Below are positions 26,729-35,724 of a stretch of DNA of 64,000 nt, one piece after another. Made by a program: the position numbers and the translations under genes. The stretch comes from Mesorhizobium sp. 113-3-3 (GTDB lineage: Bacteria > Pseudomonadota > Alphaproteobacteria > Rhizobiales > Rhizobiaceae). The first letter of the stretch is position 1. Each line of letters begins with the position of its first letter. The stretch lies in the NCBI RefSeq assembly GCF_016756495.1, contig NZ_AP023243.1, positions 1,802,501-1,866,500 of the forward strand. The letters run 5' to 3'. The notes under the pieces are model-generated. The model searched no databases. It saw nothing but the letters and a program-made list of their open reading frames with translations, and was not told the origin of the DNA.

Positions 26729-27634
26729 TTGGCGACCACGATGATCACAACACTGGAGAGGTCCTCGCGGGCGGCCGCGCGCGGCCTGAGCGACATTTCG
26801 ATCCGCAACCTTTTCATTATTCCGACGGTCCTGTTCCTGATCGTCTTCAACATCTTTCCGCTGATCTATTCGCTTGGCTATTCCTTCACCGACTTCCGCG
26901 CCTCGACCAACGCGCCGGCGAATTTCGTCGGGCTGCAGAACTATCGCGACCTGCTCAACGATCCCTATGTCTGGTCCAATTTCGCCATCACCGCGAAATA
27001 CGTCATCATCTCCGTCGCCGGCCAGCTGCTTGTCGGCTTCGGCGTGGCGATGCTGCTCAACCGGGACATTCCGCTCAAGGGCCTTATCACCACGCTCCTG
27101 CTGCTGCCGATGATGCTGTCGATGGCTGTCGTCGGCTTGTTCTGGAAGCTGCTCTACGACCCGTCCTGGGGCGTCATCAACTATGCGCTCGGGCTCGGCA
27201 ATTTCGAGTGGCTGGCCGATCCCAAGATGGCGCGCTACGCCGTCGCGCTGACCGACATCTGGATGTGGTCGCCCTTCGTCATGCTGTTGTCGCTGGCCGG
27301 TCTCTCGGCGGTGCCGAAACATCTCTACGAGGCCGCCGCGATCGACCGCGCCGGACCGTTCTACACCTTCTTCCGCATCACGCTGCCGCTGGTGGCGCCG
27401 ATCCTGATGATCGCGGTCATCTTCCGCACCATGGAAGCGTTCAAGACCTTCGACCTCGCCTACATCCTGACCAGCCAGCCGACGGCCGAGCTGATTTCGA
27501 TCCGGCTCTACAAGATGGCGTTCCAGGAATGGCAGACCGGGCGGTCCTGCGCGATGGCCTATATCGTGCTGATCATGGTGCTGGCGATCACCAACATCTA
27601 CGTCAAATATCTCAACAAGGTGAAGGAGCGCTGA
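26729..27634 (+). CDS. ABC transporter permease (MalF type)
   Basis: About 301 residues with six membrane segments starting at LFIIPTVLFLIVFNIFPLIY. The cytoplasmic EAA loop YEAAAIDRAGPFYTFFRITLP is typical. TTG 26729 is proposed as start because GGGAG lies 8 nt upstream; ATG 26741 is the alternative. Followed 1 bp later by the MalG-type gene. Confidence 0.9.
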   Translation: MATTMITTLERSSRAAARGLSDISIRNLFIIPTVLFLIVFNIFPLIYSLGYSFTDFRASTNAPANFVGLQNYRDLLNDPYVWSNFAITAKYVIISVAGQLLVGFGVAMLLNRDIPLKGLITTLLLLPMMLSMAVVGLFWKLLYDPSWGVINYALGLGNFEWLADPKMARYAVALTDIWMWSPFVMLLSLAGLSAVPKHLYEAAAIDRAGPFYTFFRITLPLVAPILMIAVIFRTMEAFKTFDLAYILTSQPTAELISIRLYKMAFQEWQTGRSCAMAYIVLIMVLAITNIYVKYLNKVKER

Positions 27635-27635
27635 G

Positions 27636-28595
27636 ATGGCCGCCGTCCGCACTTCTTCCGAAATCGGCTTCAACCGCGTCGCCATCGTCGCCGTGCTGTT
27701 GGTGACCATCATCTTCCTCGCCCCGATCTACTGGATCGCCTCGACGGCGTTCAAGCCGCGCAATCTGGCCACCACCATCCCGCCGACGGTCGTCTTCCAG
27801 CCGGAAATTTCACCTTTCGTGAAGTTGTTCACCAAGCGCTCGCAATTGCGCAGCCCGCCGACGCCGGAAGAATACGCGGCGGCGCCGTGGTGGGAGCGCG
27901 TCGTTTTCGACGGCGGCGAGAAGATCGTGCGCGATGGCAAAGGCCAGGTGCAGTGGTCGGGCTATCCGAGCCGCTTCCTGAACTCGCTGATCATCGCCAT
28001 CACCTCGACGGTGCTGGCGGTCGGCATGGGCACGTTCACCGCCTATGGCTTCTCGCGCTTCAAGGTGAAGGGGGAGGCGGACCTTCTCTTCTTCATCCTG
28101 TCGACGCGCATGCTGCCGCCGGTGGTGGTGGCGATCCCGATGTTCCTGATGTACCGCGCTGTCGGCCTCAACGACACCCATGTCGGCCTGATCATCCTCT
28201 ACACCGCCTTCAACCTGTCCTTCTCGGTGTGGCTGATGAAGGGTTTCATGGACGAAATCCCGAAGGAGTATGAGGAAGCGGCGCTCGTCGACGGCTATAC
28301 GCGCATGGAAGCCTTCTTCAAGATCGTGCTGCCGGAGGCCGCCACCGGCATCGCCGCCACCGCCGTGTTCTGCTTCATCACCGCGTGGAACGAATATGCC
28401 TTCGCGCTGATCATGACCAATCGCCGCGCCCAGACAGCGCCGCCCTTCATCCCCAGCCAGGTCGGTTCCGGCCTGCCCGACTGGACGGTGATCGCCGCCG
28501 GAACCTTCCTGTTCCTGCTGCCGGTCGCGATCTTCACCTTCCTGCTCCGCAATCATCTGTTGCGCGGCATGTCCTTCGGAGCGATCCGCAAATGA
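27636..28595 (+). CDS. ABC transporter permease (MalG type)
   Basis: 319 residues. The EAA loop reads YEEAALVDGYTRMEAFFKIVLP. An unusually long periplasmic stretch of about 90 residues (FQPEISPFVKLFTKRSQL to VQWSGYPSRFLNS) separates the first and second membrane segments, as in a subset of rhizobial family-1 transporters. The stop overlaps the start of the small membrane protein gene (ATGA). Confidence 0.92.
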   Translation: MAAVRTSSEIGFNRVAIVAVLLVTIIFLAPIYWIASTAFKPRNLATTIPPTVVFQPEISPFVKLFTKRSQLRSPPTPEEYAAAPWWERVVFDGGEKIVRDGKGQVQWSGYPSRFLNSLIIAITSTVLAVGMGTFTAYGFSRFKVKGEADLLFFILSTRMLPPVVVAIPMFLMYRAVGLNDTHVGLIILYTAFNLSFSVWLMKGFMDEIPKEYEEAALVDGYTRMEAFFKIVLPEAATGIAATAVFCFITAWNEYAFALIMTNRRAQTAPPFIPSQVGSGLPDWTVIAAGTFLFLLPVAIFTFLLRNHLLRGMSFGAIRK

Positions 28596-28816
28596 GCTTT
28601 CGTGCCATCAATCAGAAATATCTGGAGCCCGGTTCGCAAGTGCTCATGGTGCTCGGCATCGTGGCGCTCTGCCAGCCCTGGAACATGGTGCTGCACACAT
28701 ATGGCCTGACCATCATCCTGATCGGGCTGATCGGCTTCAACATCACCTCGAAGATCGCGCCTGAGGAGGAGGCCGGCACCGGCCATGCCGCGCGGAATCC
28801 GGGAGCACAGCATTGA
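28592..28816 (+). CDS. small two-helix membrane protein of the ABC operon
   Basis: 74 residues. Two hydrophobic helices (about residues 16-34, with QVLMVLGIVALCQPW, and 37-52, with YGLTIILIGLIGFN) are followed by a charged tail. It overlaps the MalG-type stop (ATGA) and the next ATPase start (TTGA), so it is translated within the operon and is not a spurious frame. The rhizobial glycerol ABC operon also carries a small membrane protein gene, so it may be an accessory transporter subunit. No enzymatic motif is seen. Confidence 0.8.
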   Translation: MSFRAINQKYLEPGSQVLMVLGIVALCQPWNMVLHTYGLTIILIGLIGFNITSKIAPEEEAGTGHAARNPGAQH

Positions 28817-29916
28817 CCCAGATCGAGCTTCGCGGCGTCCAGAAATTCTTCGGCGCCGTCCAGGTCATCAAGGACCTCAACCTCAAAATATCGGACAATG
28901 AGTTCATCGTGCTGCTCGGCCAGTCAGGCTGCGGCAAGACGACGACGTTGCGCGCGATCGCCGGGCTGGAAACGATCGACGAGGGCGACATCCTCATCGA
29001 CGGCAAACCGGTCCAGCATCTGAAGGCGGCCGACCGCGACATTGCCATGGTGTTCCAGTCGTTCTCGCTCTACCCGCATATGAGCGTCTACGAGAACATC
29101 GCCTTCCCCTTGCGCGCCACGCGCAAGAGCAAGGCGGAGATCGACAGCGAGGTGCGCTCGGTCGCCAAGACGCTGCAGATAACGGATCTGCTCGGCAAGA
29201 AGCCGTCGGCGCTGTCGGGCGGCGACATGCAGCGCGTCGCCATCGGCCGGGCGCTGGTGCGGCGGCCAAAGGCGATGCTGATGGACGAGCCGATCGGCGC
29301 GCTCGATGCCAAGCTGCGCGAGGAGATGCGCGCCGAGATCAAGCGGTTGCATATCAAGCAAGGCTCGACCACCATCTATGTCACGCACGACCAGATCGAG
29401 GCGATGAGCCTAGCGGACCGCATCGTCATCATGCATGAAGGCGTGCTGCAGCAGGTCGGCTCACCGGACGAGGTCTATTCGCGCCCGGCCAATCTGTTCG
29501 TGGCGCAATTCGTCGGCAGCCCGGTGATGAATGTCGCCGACGCGGCGGTGGCCGAGAAAGCCTCGTCCGCATCGGTGACCGTCGGCGACGCGACCACCGG
29601 CTTCGAGTTTCCGCGCGCGCTGCTGTCGAAACTCAACGGTCATGCCGGCGGCCAGCTGGCGCTCGGTATCCGGCCGGAAGGCGTGCTCATTCGCCGTGAG
29701 GCGGCGGAGGGGTTCATGGCTGTCGAGACGCAGATCGTCGAACCGCTGGGCTCCTTCGACATCGTCGACCTGAAAGTCGGCTCCAAGATGCTGCGGGCTC
29801 GCACCAAGAGCGGCTTCATCTCGGGTCCCGGCGAGAAGGTCTTTGCCCGGATCGATCCCACCCAGGCGCATTTCTTCGACAAGGCAAGCGGCAAGTCGCT
29901 TGAGGTGAGGCTCTGA
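28813..29916 (+). CDS. ABC transporter ATPase 1 (MalK/UgpC type)
   Basis: 367 residues: Walker A GQSGCGKTT, signature LSGGDMQRVAIGRAL, Walker B AMLMDEPIGALDAKL, H-loop VTHDQIEAMSLADR, and a C-terminal TOBE/OB-fold regulatory domain (from about residue 240). The start is TTG at 28813, overlapping the upstream stop. The signature has GGD instead of the usual GGQ. It is one of two different ATPases in this operon, probably forming a heterodimer. Confidence 0.92.
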   Translation: MTQIELRGVQKFFGAVQVIKDLNLKISDNEFIVLLGQSGCGKTTTLRAIAGLETIDEGDILIDGKPVQHLKAADRDIAMVFQSFSLYPHMSVYENIAFPLRATRKSKAEIDSEVRSVAKTLQITDLLGKKPSALSGGDMQRVAIGRALVRRPKAMLMDEPIGALDAKLREEMRAEIKRLHIKQGSTTIYVTHDQIEAMSLADRIVIMHEGVLQQVGSPDEVYSRPANLFVAQFVGSPVMNVADAAVAEKASSASVTVGDATTGFEFPRALLSKLNGHAGGQLALGIRPEGVLIRREAAEGFMAVETQIVEPLGSFDIVDLKVGSKMLRARTKSGFISGPGEKVFARIDPTQAHFFDKASGKSLEVRL

Positions 29917-31001
29917 TGGCCCATATCCAGCTCAAGAACATCTCCAAGAGTTTCGGCAACCACACTGCATTGACCGGGCTCGATCTCGACATCGCCGATG
30001 GCGAGTTCTTCGTGCTCCTGGGCGAGACGGGCGCCGGCAAGACGACGACGCTGCGGCTGATCGCCGGTCTCGAGAAACCCAGTGAAGGCCAGGTCCTGAT
30101 CGACGGCGTCGATGTCGCCGACTGGGGCGCGGCCGAGCGCGACGTGGCGCTGGTGCTGCAGCAGTACTCGCTCTATCCGCGCTACACGGTGCGCGAAAAT
30201 CTCGAATTCCCGCTGAAGCCGAAGATCCGCAGGCTGCCCGATGCAGAGATCAAGGATCGCGTCGACCGCGCCGCACGTACGCTGCGCATCGAGCATCTGC
30301 TCGACCGCAAGACCGACCGCCTCTCAGGCGGCGAGATGCAGCGCGTCTCGATCGGCCGGGCGATCGTGCGCAAGCCACGCGTGTTCCTGATGGACGAGCC
30401 GCTGTCGGCGCTCGACGCCAAGCTGCGCGAGGCGCTGCGCACGGAACTGAAGAACCTGCAGATACAGCTCGGCGCCACCTTCCTGTTCGTCACCCACGAC
30501 CAGATCGAGGCGATGTCGATGGGCGACAAGGTCGGCGTCTTGAACCACGGCCGCATCGTGCAGACCGGCACGCCGCACGAGATCTACAACAATCCGCGCG
30601 ACACCTATGTGGCGAGCTTCGTCGGCTCGCCGCCGATGAACCTCATCGACGGCAAGCTGGTGGACGGCCGCGCGGTGATGGCGCCGCTGAATTTCGAACT
30701 GCCTTTTTCTGGGGGAGCCAAGGCGAGTGGCGCGACCGACGGTCGCCCGCTCGTCTTCGGCATCCGTCCCGAAGACGTTTATCTCGAGAGCGGCGCGCCG
30801 GTCGAAGCACGCGTCCATGATGTCGAGAACCATGGCGTCGAAAAGATCCTGACGCTGCGTGTCGGCGACACGACGCTGCGCGCCACGGTGCCGGCAAGGA
30901 CCGATGTCGCCATCGAGCAGCCGGTGCGCTTTGCCTGGAACCAGGACAAGGTGGTGCTGTTCGACAAGGGCAGCGGTGTCAGCTTGCGGCACGCCAGTTA
31001 G
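29916..31001 (+). CDS. ABC transporter ATPase 2 (MalK/UgpC type)
   Basis: 361 residues: Walker A GETGAGKTT (Thr in place of the usual Ser), signature LSGGEMQRVSIGRA, Walker B VFLMDEPLSALDAKL, H-loop VTHDQIEAMSMGD, and a C-terminal TOBE domain. Its ATG overlaps the stop of ATPase 1 (TGATG). Two distinct MalK-type subunits in one operon recall the GlpS/GlpT pair of rhizobial glycerol transporters. Confidence 0.92.
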   Translation: MAHIQLKNISKSFGNHTALTGLDLDIADGEFFVLLGETGAGKTTTLRLIAGLEKPSEGQVLIDGVDVADWGAAERDVALVLQQYSLYPRYTVRENLEFPLKPKIRRLPDAEIKDRVDRAARTLRIEHLLDRKTDRLSGGEMQRVSIGRAIVRKPRVFLMDEPLSALDAKLREALRTELKNLQIQLGATFLFVTHDQIEAMSMGDKVGVLNHGRIVQTGTPHEIYNNPRDTYVASFVGSPPMNLIDGKLVDGRAVMAPLNFELPFSGGAKASGATDGRPLVFGIRPEDVYLESGAPVEARVHDVENHGVEKILTLRVGDTTLRATVPARTDVAIEQPVRFAWNQDKVVLFDKGSGVSLRHAS

Positions 31002-31002
31002 G

Positions 31003-31035
31003 GCGGTTCACCGTTTCACGGAAACGGCGAACCGC
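31003..31035 (+). terminator. terminator hairpin of the MalEFG-type operon
   Basis: GCGGTTCACCGTTTC and GAAACGGCGAACCGC form a 15-bp stem with one mismatch and a tiny loop right after the last ATPase gene. The trailing T-run is missing, so termination strength is uncertain. It may also close the convergent cupin gene at 31050. Confidence 0.6.
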
Positions 31036-31049
31036 TCCAGAGCGTCGGG

Positions 31050-31481
31050 CTATTTCGCGAAATAGGTCTCGTAGGGCGTGTCGTTGATCAGCAAGATCAC
31101 GCACTCCGTTTCGGACAGGCAAGCGTCGTCATGCATCTCATTGGCCTTCTGGGTCCAGTAGGATCCCGGAGGCAATTCGACCTTGGTCGCCTCGCCGCCT
31201 TGCATCTGCCAATGCGCCCACAGCCCCTTTATGACCACTGCGCGATAGTCGGCGGTGTGCGCGTGAACAGGAGCGCGCCAGTTGCCTGGGACTTTCAGCA
31301 GCGTTCCTGCAGGGCCCTTGGCCCTTTCGCCCCACAAAGGTCCAAGGCGGTGCGGCTGATCCGGCACTTCGGCGACGTAGGGGATCTTGTCGGCCGGCAG
31401 ATAGCTGTCTTCGAGGGCGAAGGCCTGGCCGCAGACCATGAGCATGACGGCGAGCGTCAGGACCTTCAGATGATTTGGCAT
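31050..31481 (-). CDS. secreted cupin-like protein (DUF4437-type)
   Basis: 143 residues. A signal peptide (MPNHLKVLTLAVMLMVCGQAF, cut after FA-L) is followed by a small beta-barrel with PVHAHTADYRAVVIKGLWAHW and LPPGSYWTQKANEMHDDAC, resembling periplasmic cupins of the DUF4437 kind. GGGAGA precedes the ATG. Two cysteines near the C-terminus could form a disulphide. Function unknown. Confidence 0.7.
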   Translation of the reverse strand: MPNHLKVLTLAVMLMVCGQAFALEDSYLPADKIPYVAEVPDQPHRLGPLWGERAKGPAGTLLKVPGNWRAPVHAHTADYRAVVIKGLWAHWQMQGGEATKVELPPGSYWTQKANEMHDDACLSETECVILLINDTPYETYFAK

Positions 31482-31614
31482 GGCTTTTCTCCCTTGATCG
31501 GCCCGCTCCTCGCTGGCAACGGCAAGCTATTGCATGCAGCCGGCCCGGCAATGACACCGCGTCCGGAAGACTTGGCAATTCATCCAGAATCCAGCACGGC
31601 AAGCTCCGTGCGGC

Positions 31615-32583
31615 TCAGCGTTCCTCTGAGATGCAGTCGACGGTGCGAAAATGGCTGGGAGCCATGCCGACGATCCGCTTGAATGCCCGGCTGAACGAAG
31701 CCTCGGACTCGTAGCCCAGCCGGGCTGCCACCACGGACACCCGCATTCGGTCTTCGATCAGCCACTGTCGCGCCTGGTGCATGCGCAGCCGGGCGACATA
31801 TCTCGCCGGTGTCTCGCCGACGATCGCCGTGAACCGTTCGGCGAAGGCCGAGCGTGAGGCACCCATTTCGCGGGCGAGGGCGTCGACGGTCCAGTTCCGC
31901 TCGGGCTGGCGATGAATGGCCGCCAGCACGCGGCCGATGTCGCGATCCCTGATCGCCGCTGTCCAGCCGGTGGTGCCGCCGGCGTTCTCCACCCATGAGC
32001 GGATAATGCTTGCGGCCAATACGTCGGCCAGCCGCGCCAGCATGCCGCCCGAGCCGGCGCGATTGCCGGTCACTTCGCTGGCCATGGCTTCCAGAAGGTG
32101 CGGAATGCCCGGCTCGTCCGCCATCAAGTCCCGGGCGCGCATCATGTCCGGCATCATGGCGAGCACGGGATGCGATCCACCCAGATTGAAGTGCATGCTA
32201 CCGCAAAACAGCAGGGTTTTCGCACCCTGGCCGCCGTTCGAGACGGCGTAGACATTGTCCTGCAAAGGCTCGACGCTGTAGCTTTCGATCGGCACGGCAG
32301 GAATGCCAGGCGCGCTGGCAAGGATGTGTTCGGCGCCGCGCGGCAACAGCAGCGCGTCGCCGGCTTTCAGCTCCAGCCATTGCCGGGATGGCGAAAACAG
32401 CCAGCAACCGAGCCGGCCGATGAAATGGAACCGTGCCGCCTCCTGGGCCGGAAAGAACACCGCCCACGGCTCGCCAAGGTCGCAGCGGCCATAATCGACG
32501 CCGTCAAGCCGCAAACCTCGCAGCATGTCGGTCAGCGGGCCGCCGGAAGCCGACGAGACACCCTCGGATGATGTGAGATCCAT
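31615..32583 (-). CDS. AraC family transcriptional regulator, paralogue 1
   Basis: 322 residues. The N-terminal cupin-type sensing domain (RFHFIGRLGCWLFSPS, DALLLPRGAEH) is followed by a C-terminal double HTH (WTVDALAREMGASRSAFAER and VSVVAARLGYESEASFSRAF). About half of the residues match the next gene, 32631-33617, so the two arose by duplication. Start ATG 32583 has a weak ribosome site. Confidence 0.9.
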   Translation of the reverse strand: MDLTSSEGVSSASGGPLTDMLRGLRLDGVDYGRCDLGEPWAVFFPAQEAARFHFIGRLGCWLFSPSRQWLELKAGDALLLPRGAEHILASAPGIPAVPIESYSVEPLQDNVYAVSNGGQGAKTLLFCGSMHFNLGGSHPVLAMMPDMMRARDLMADEPGIPHLLEAMASEVTGNRAGSGGMLARLADVLAASIIRSWVENAGGTTGWTAAIRDRDIGRVLAAIHRQPERNWTVDALAREMGASRSAFAERFTAIVGETPARYVARLRMHQARQWLIEDRMRVSVVAARLGYESEASFSRAFKRIVGMAPSHFRTVDCISEER

Positions 32584-32630
32584 ACCCGGATTCTAGCGTG
32601 CAATCGGCCGCCAGTCACGGCCAAGCCGCG

Positions 32631-33617
32631 TTACCCGGCCCGGCGGATGTCGGCCTGTTCCTCGGCGCGCAGATGGCTGGGCGCCGATCCGATGACGCGC
32701 TTGAAGGCACGGCTGAAGGCGGCGTCCGATTCATAGCCGAGGCGGGCGGCAACGACCGAGATCTTCATCCGGTCGCGGACCAGCCATTGCCGCGCCTGAT
32801 GCATTCTGACCTGCGTGACATATCTTGCCGGCGTTTCGCCGACGATGGTGGCGAAGCGCTCGGCAAAGCCCGAGCGCGAGGCACCCATCATCCGGGCCAG
32901 CGACTCGACCGTCCAGTCATGGTCGGGTTCGAGATGGATTGCGGCCAGCACGCGGCCGATGTCGCGATCCCTGACCGCGGCGATCCAGCCGGAGGAATCG
33001 CCGCAGCCACGCTCGACCCATGAGCGGATGACGGTGGCGGCAAGCACGTCAGCCAGCCGCGCCAGGATGCCGCCGGAGCCGACGCGCTCCATCGTCACTT
33101 CGCGCGCCATGGCCTCTAGGAGATGCGGAATGCCCGGCTCGTAGGCTTCCAGCTCATGCGAGCGCATCACGTCCGGCATCATGCCGAGCAGCGGATGCAG
33201 GCCATCGAGGTTGAAGTACATCGCGGCGCAGAACAGCAGCGTTCCCGGCTGGCAATTCTTGTCGCACATCTCGGCGTTCGACGTGCAATAGACGTCCTTG
33301 CAGACTTCCTCGAGCTCATAGCCATGGATCGGCCAGGCCTTCGCACCGGGTTCGCTGGCCAGCACATGGGCCTCGCCGCGCGGCAAGAGCACCGCGTCGC
33401 CGGCATTGAGCTCAACCCATTCGCCGGAGGGCTGCTTCAGCCAGCAGCCCCTGCGGCCGATGAAGTGAAACCGCGCCCCTGGCTGAGCCGGAAACTGGAT
33501 GCCCCAAGGCTCTTTCATCTCGCAGCGGCCATACTCGACGCCATCGAGACGCAGACCGCGCAATATGTCCGTCAGCGGGTCACCCGTGATCGGAATTTTG
33601 GACGAATAGTTAGGCAT
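32631..33617 (-). CDS. AraC family transcriptional regulator, paralogue 2
   Basis: 328 residues with the same layout as its neighbour: cupin domain (RFHFIGRRGCWLKQPSGEW, DAVLLPRGEAH) and C-terminal AraC HTH pair (VESLARMMGASRSGFAERF and ISVVAARLGYESDAAFSRAF). It carries an extra Cys-containing insertion (AEMCDKNCQPGTLLFC) absent from paralogue 1. Divergent from an MFS exporter gene; two direct repeats in the gap are probable binding sites. ATG 33617 is used; the frame is open to 33653. Confidence 0.9.
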   Translation of the reverse strand: MPNYSSKIPITGDPLTDILRGLRLDGVEYGRCEMKEPWGIQFPAQPGARFHFIGRRGCWLKQPSGEWVELNAGDAVLLPRGEAHVLASEPGAKAWPIHGYELEEVCKDVYCTSNAEMCDKNCQPGTLLFCAAMYFNLDGLHPLLGMMPDVMRSHELEAYEPGIPHLLEAMAREVTMERVGSGGILARLADVLAATVIRSWVERGCGDSSGWIAAVRDRDIGRVLAAIHLEPDHDWTVESLARMMGASRSGFAERFATIVGETPARYVTQVRMHQARQWLVRDRMKISVVAARLGYESDAAFSRAFKRVIGSAPSHLRAEEQADIRRAG

Positions 33618-33645
33618 AATGGATTTTCTAGCATGGAAACTCCAA

Positions 33646-33780
33646 GCGGTCACTCCCTATGTTGCACTGCAGCCAAATGTTGCGCCGCAAACAAATCGCA
33701 GACCGGCCCATAGCCAAGCCCTGACGGCAAGGCATGGAACGGGTGGAGCCTCGGGCGGTCATTCCCTATGTGGCGCTGCA
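33646..33780. promoter_or_regulatory. two 26-bp direct repeats between araC and the MFS gene
   Basis: GCGGTCA-TCCCTATGT blocks at 33646-33671 and 33755-33780 match at 22 of 26 positions and lie 109 bp apart. Each is also preceded by a CATGGAA. Direct repeats in a divergent araC/exporter gap suit AraC-type binding. The second copy ends 19 bp before the MFS start codon. Confidence 0.65.
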
Positions 33781-33799
33781 AATAGATCGGAGACTGACA

Positions 33800-35014
33800 A
33801 TGGCCGAACCCGTAACTGATGTCATCGACGCCGCACTTCTGAACCCCGCAGACAACGATGAACGAACAGAACCGGCGTGGGGCGCGGTGGTTTCACTGGC
33901 GCTTGGCGTTTTCGGTCTTGTCACCGCCGAATTCCTGCCCGCCAGCCTGCTGACGCCGATGGCGCGCGATCTCGGCGTCACCGAAGGTGTCGCGGGGCAG
34001 GCGGTGACCGCAACCGCCATCGTCGGTGCCATTGCCGCACCCACCATGGCCATCATCACGCGGCGCATGGACCGCAGGCTGGTGATGTGGATGCTGACCT
34101 CGTTCCTCATCCTGTCCAACCTTCTCGCCACCTTTGCCGCGTCGCTGCCCATGCTTCTTTTGGCCCGCGTCGTGCTCGGCGTGGCGCTGGGCGGTTTCTG
34201 GGCAATGTCGGCGGCCATGGCGCTGCGGCTGGTGCCGATGCGGCTGATGCCGCGCGCCATGTCGATCATCCTGACCGGCGTTTCGCTGGCCACGGTCACC
34301 GCCGCCCCGGTCGGCGCCTATGTCGGCGACATCTGGGGCTGGCGCACGGCGTTCATGATCGCGACCATCGTCGGCGCCCTGGCGCTGCTGGTGCAATTGG
34401 CCACCATTCCGAAGCTGCCGCCAATGGGTGTCGCGAGCTTCCGCACCTTGCTCGAGGTGCTGGAGCGGCCGTCGATCCGTGTGGCCCTGCTGGTCGTGCT
34501 GCTGGTCGCGTCGGGGCATTTTGCCGGCTTCACCTATGTGCGCCCCTTCCTCGAAAAAGTGCCGGTGCTCGACATCGAGACGATCTCGCTGGTGCTGCTG
34601 GCCTATGGCATAGGCGGTTTCTTCGGCAACATCGCCGGCGGCTTCCTGGCCGAACGCAACCTCAAGATAGCCGTGGCGCTGGCACCCCTGCTGATCGCCC
34701 TGGCGGCCGCCTCGATGCTGATCCTTGGCGCCTCGCCGATGATCGCCGCGGCTGCCGTCGCCGCCTGGGGCTTTGCCTTCGGCGCGGTGCCGGTCGGGCT
34801 GCAGAGCTGGCTGGTGCGGGCAGCGCCTGACCAGGCCGAAAGCGCCGGCGGACTGATGGTCGCGACCTTCCAGGTGGCGATTGCGCTGGGCGCCGTCTTC
34901 GGCGGCCTGCTGGTCGACCATGCCGGCGTGGCCAGCGCCTTCGCCTATTGCGGCATCGCAACGCTGCTGGCGGCCATCGTGGTGTTCCTGCGCGGCCCGA
35001 AGCAGGCCGAATAG
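33800..35014 (+). CDS. MFS transporter, DHA1-type drug/metabolite exporter
   Basis: 404 residues with 12 predicted membrane segments after a 35-residue cytoplasmic lead. The motif-A loop between TM2 and TM3 reads RRMDRRLVMW, and TM5 has GAYVGDIWGWRTAF (motif C-like). It resembles the NepI/AraJ-type DHA1 exporters. CGGAG precedes the ATG. It is divergent from AraC paralogue 2, which probably activates it; the exported compound is unknown. Confidence 0.88.
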   Translation: MAEPVTDVIDAALLNPADNDERTEPAWGAVVSLALGVFGLVTAEFLPASLLTPMARDLGVTEGVAGQAVTATAIVGAIAAPTMAIITRRMDRRLVMWMLTSFLILSNLLATFAASLPMLLLARVVLGVALGGFWAMSAAMALRLVPMRLMPRAMSIILTGVSLATVTAAPVGAYVGDIWGWRTAFMIATIVGALALLVQLATIPKLPPMGVASFRTLLEVLERPSIRVALLVVLLVASGHFAGFTYVRPFLEKVPVLDIETISLVLLAYGIGGFFGNIAGGFLAERNLKIAVALAPLLIALAAASMLILGASPMIAAAAVAAWGFAFGAVPVGLQSWLVRAAPDQAESAGGLMVATFQVAIALGAVFGGLLVDHAGVASAFAYCGIATLLAAIVVFLRGPKQAE

Positions 35015-35029
35015 TGGTTCATCACCAAC

Positions 35030-35626
35030 CTATCCAGCGGCTCGGGAACCGTCATGGTTTTCGGGCCGCTGTCTTGTGATGGCGGCAACGAAGCGGTTGA
35101 GACTGTCCTCGACATAGGCAGCCACTTCGATCGTCGGATTGAAACTCCACCACAGCAACGATCCCTGCCAATGCGACGCCATCAGCGGGCCGATATCCGG
35201 CGGGCCGGGCGTTGCCGCAAAGCAAGCCGCGAGTGCATTGCACAGCGCTGTCTTCCAGGCCGCACCGCGGGCCCTGAGCAAGGGGTCGCGCAGGTCCTCG
35301 CGCAGGACGAGCAGGCCCTCGGCGTAGGATTCGATGCCGCCATAGCCTTGCGACAGCGCCACCAGCAATTCGATCGCGCCGGCTGGCGTTTTGGGAACGG
35401 CGGCCGCCAACGTGCTGGTCTTGTCGTCGAGACCGTCCCAGGCATGCAACAAGGTGCGCTGCTTCAACCGCGCCTTGTTCCCAAAGCGCTGCACCAGGGT
35501 GGCACCGGCGAGGCCGCAAGCTTTGGCCAGGCGCTCGAAGGTGAGCGCTTCCGGGCCGTGCTCGTGGATCAATCGCAATGCGGCTTCCAGCACCTGCTCG
35601 TCGGATTGGGTTTTGGGCCGGGTCAT
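35030..35626 (-). CDS. TetR/AcrR family transcriptional regulator
   Basis: 198 residues. The HTH is at about residues 10-55 (QVLEAALRLIHEHGPEALTF then ERLAKACGLAGATLVQRFGNK). AGGATG lies before ATG 35626; the frame is open to 35656. It is divergent from the SDR gene at 35725, with a 98-bp gap that includes an AT-rich imperfect palindrome near 35649-35666 (GATCAT..ATGATG). Likely regulator of the SDR gene. Confidence 0.88.
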   Translation of the reverse strand: MTRPKTQSDEQVLEAALRLIHEHGPEALTFERLAKACGLAGATLVQRFGNKARLKQRTLLHAWDGLDDKTSTLAAAVPKTPAGAIELLVALSQGYGGIESYAEGLLVLREDLRDPLLRARGAAWKTALCNALAACFAATPGPPDIGPLMASHWQGSLLWWSFNPTIEVAAYVEDSLNRFVAAITRQRPENHDGSRAAG

Positions 35627-35724
35627 CTTGACATCCTGATATAACCGAATGATCATTTATATATGATGCGAGCGGCGCAAGCCAGCTCGGGTTTCATCGA
35701 TGGTGCCGTTCTTGGGAGAGTTCA

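Noticed and set aside
25424..27712. 762-codon minus-strand open frame
   Set aside because: It spans two real plus-strand genes (binding protein and permease) and has a charged, repetitive composition without domains.
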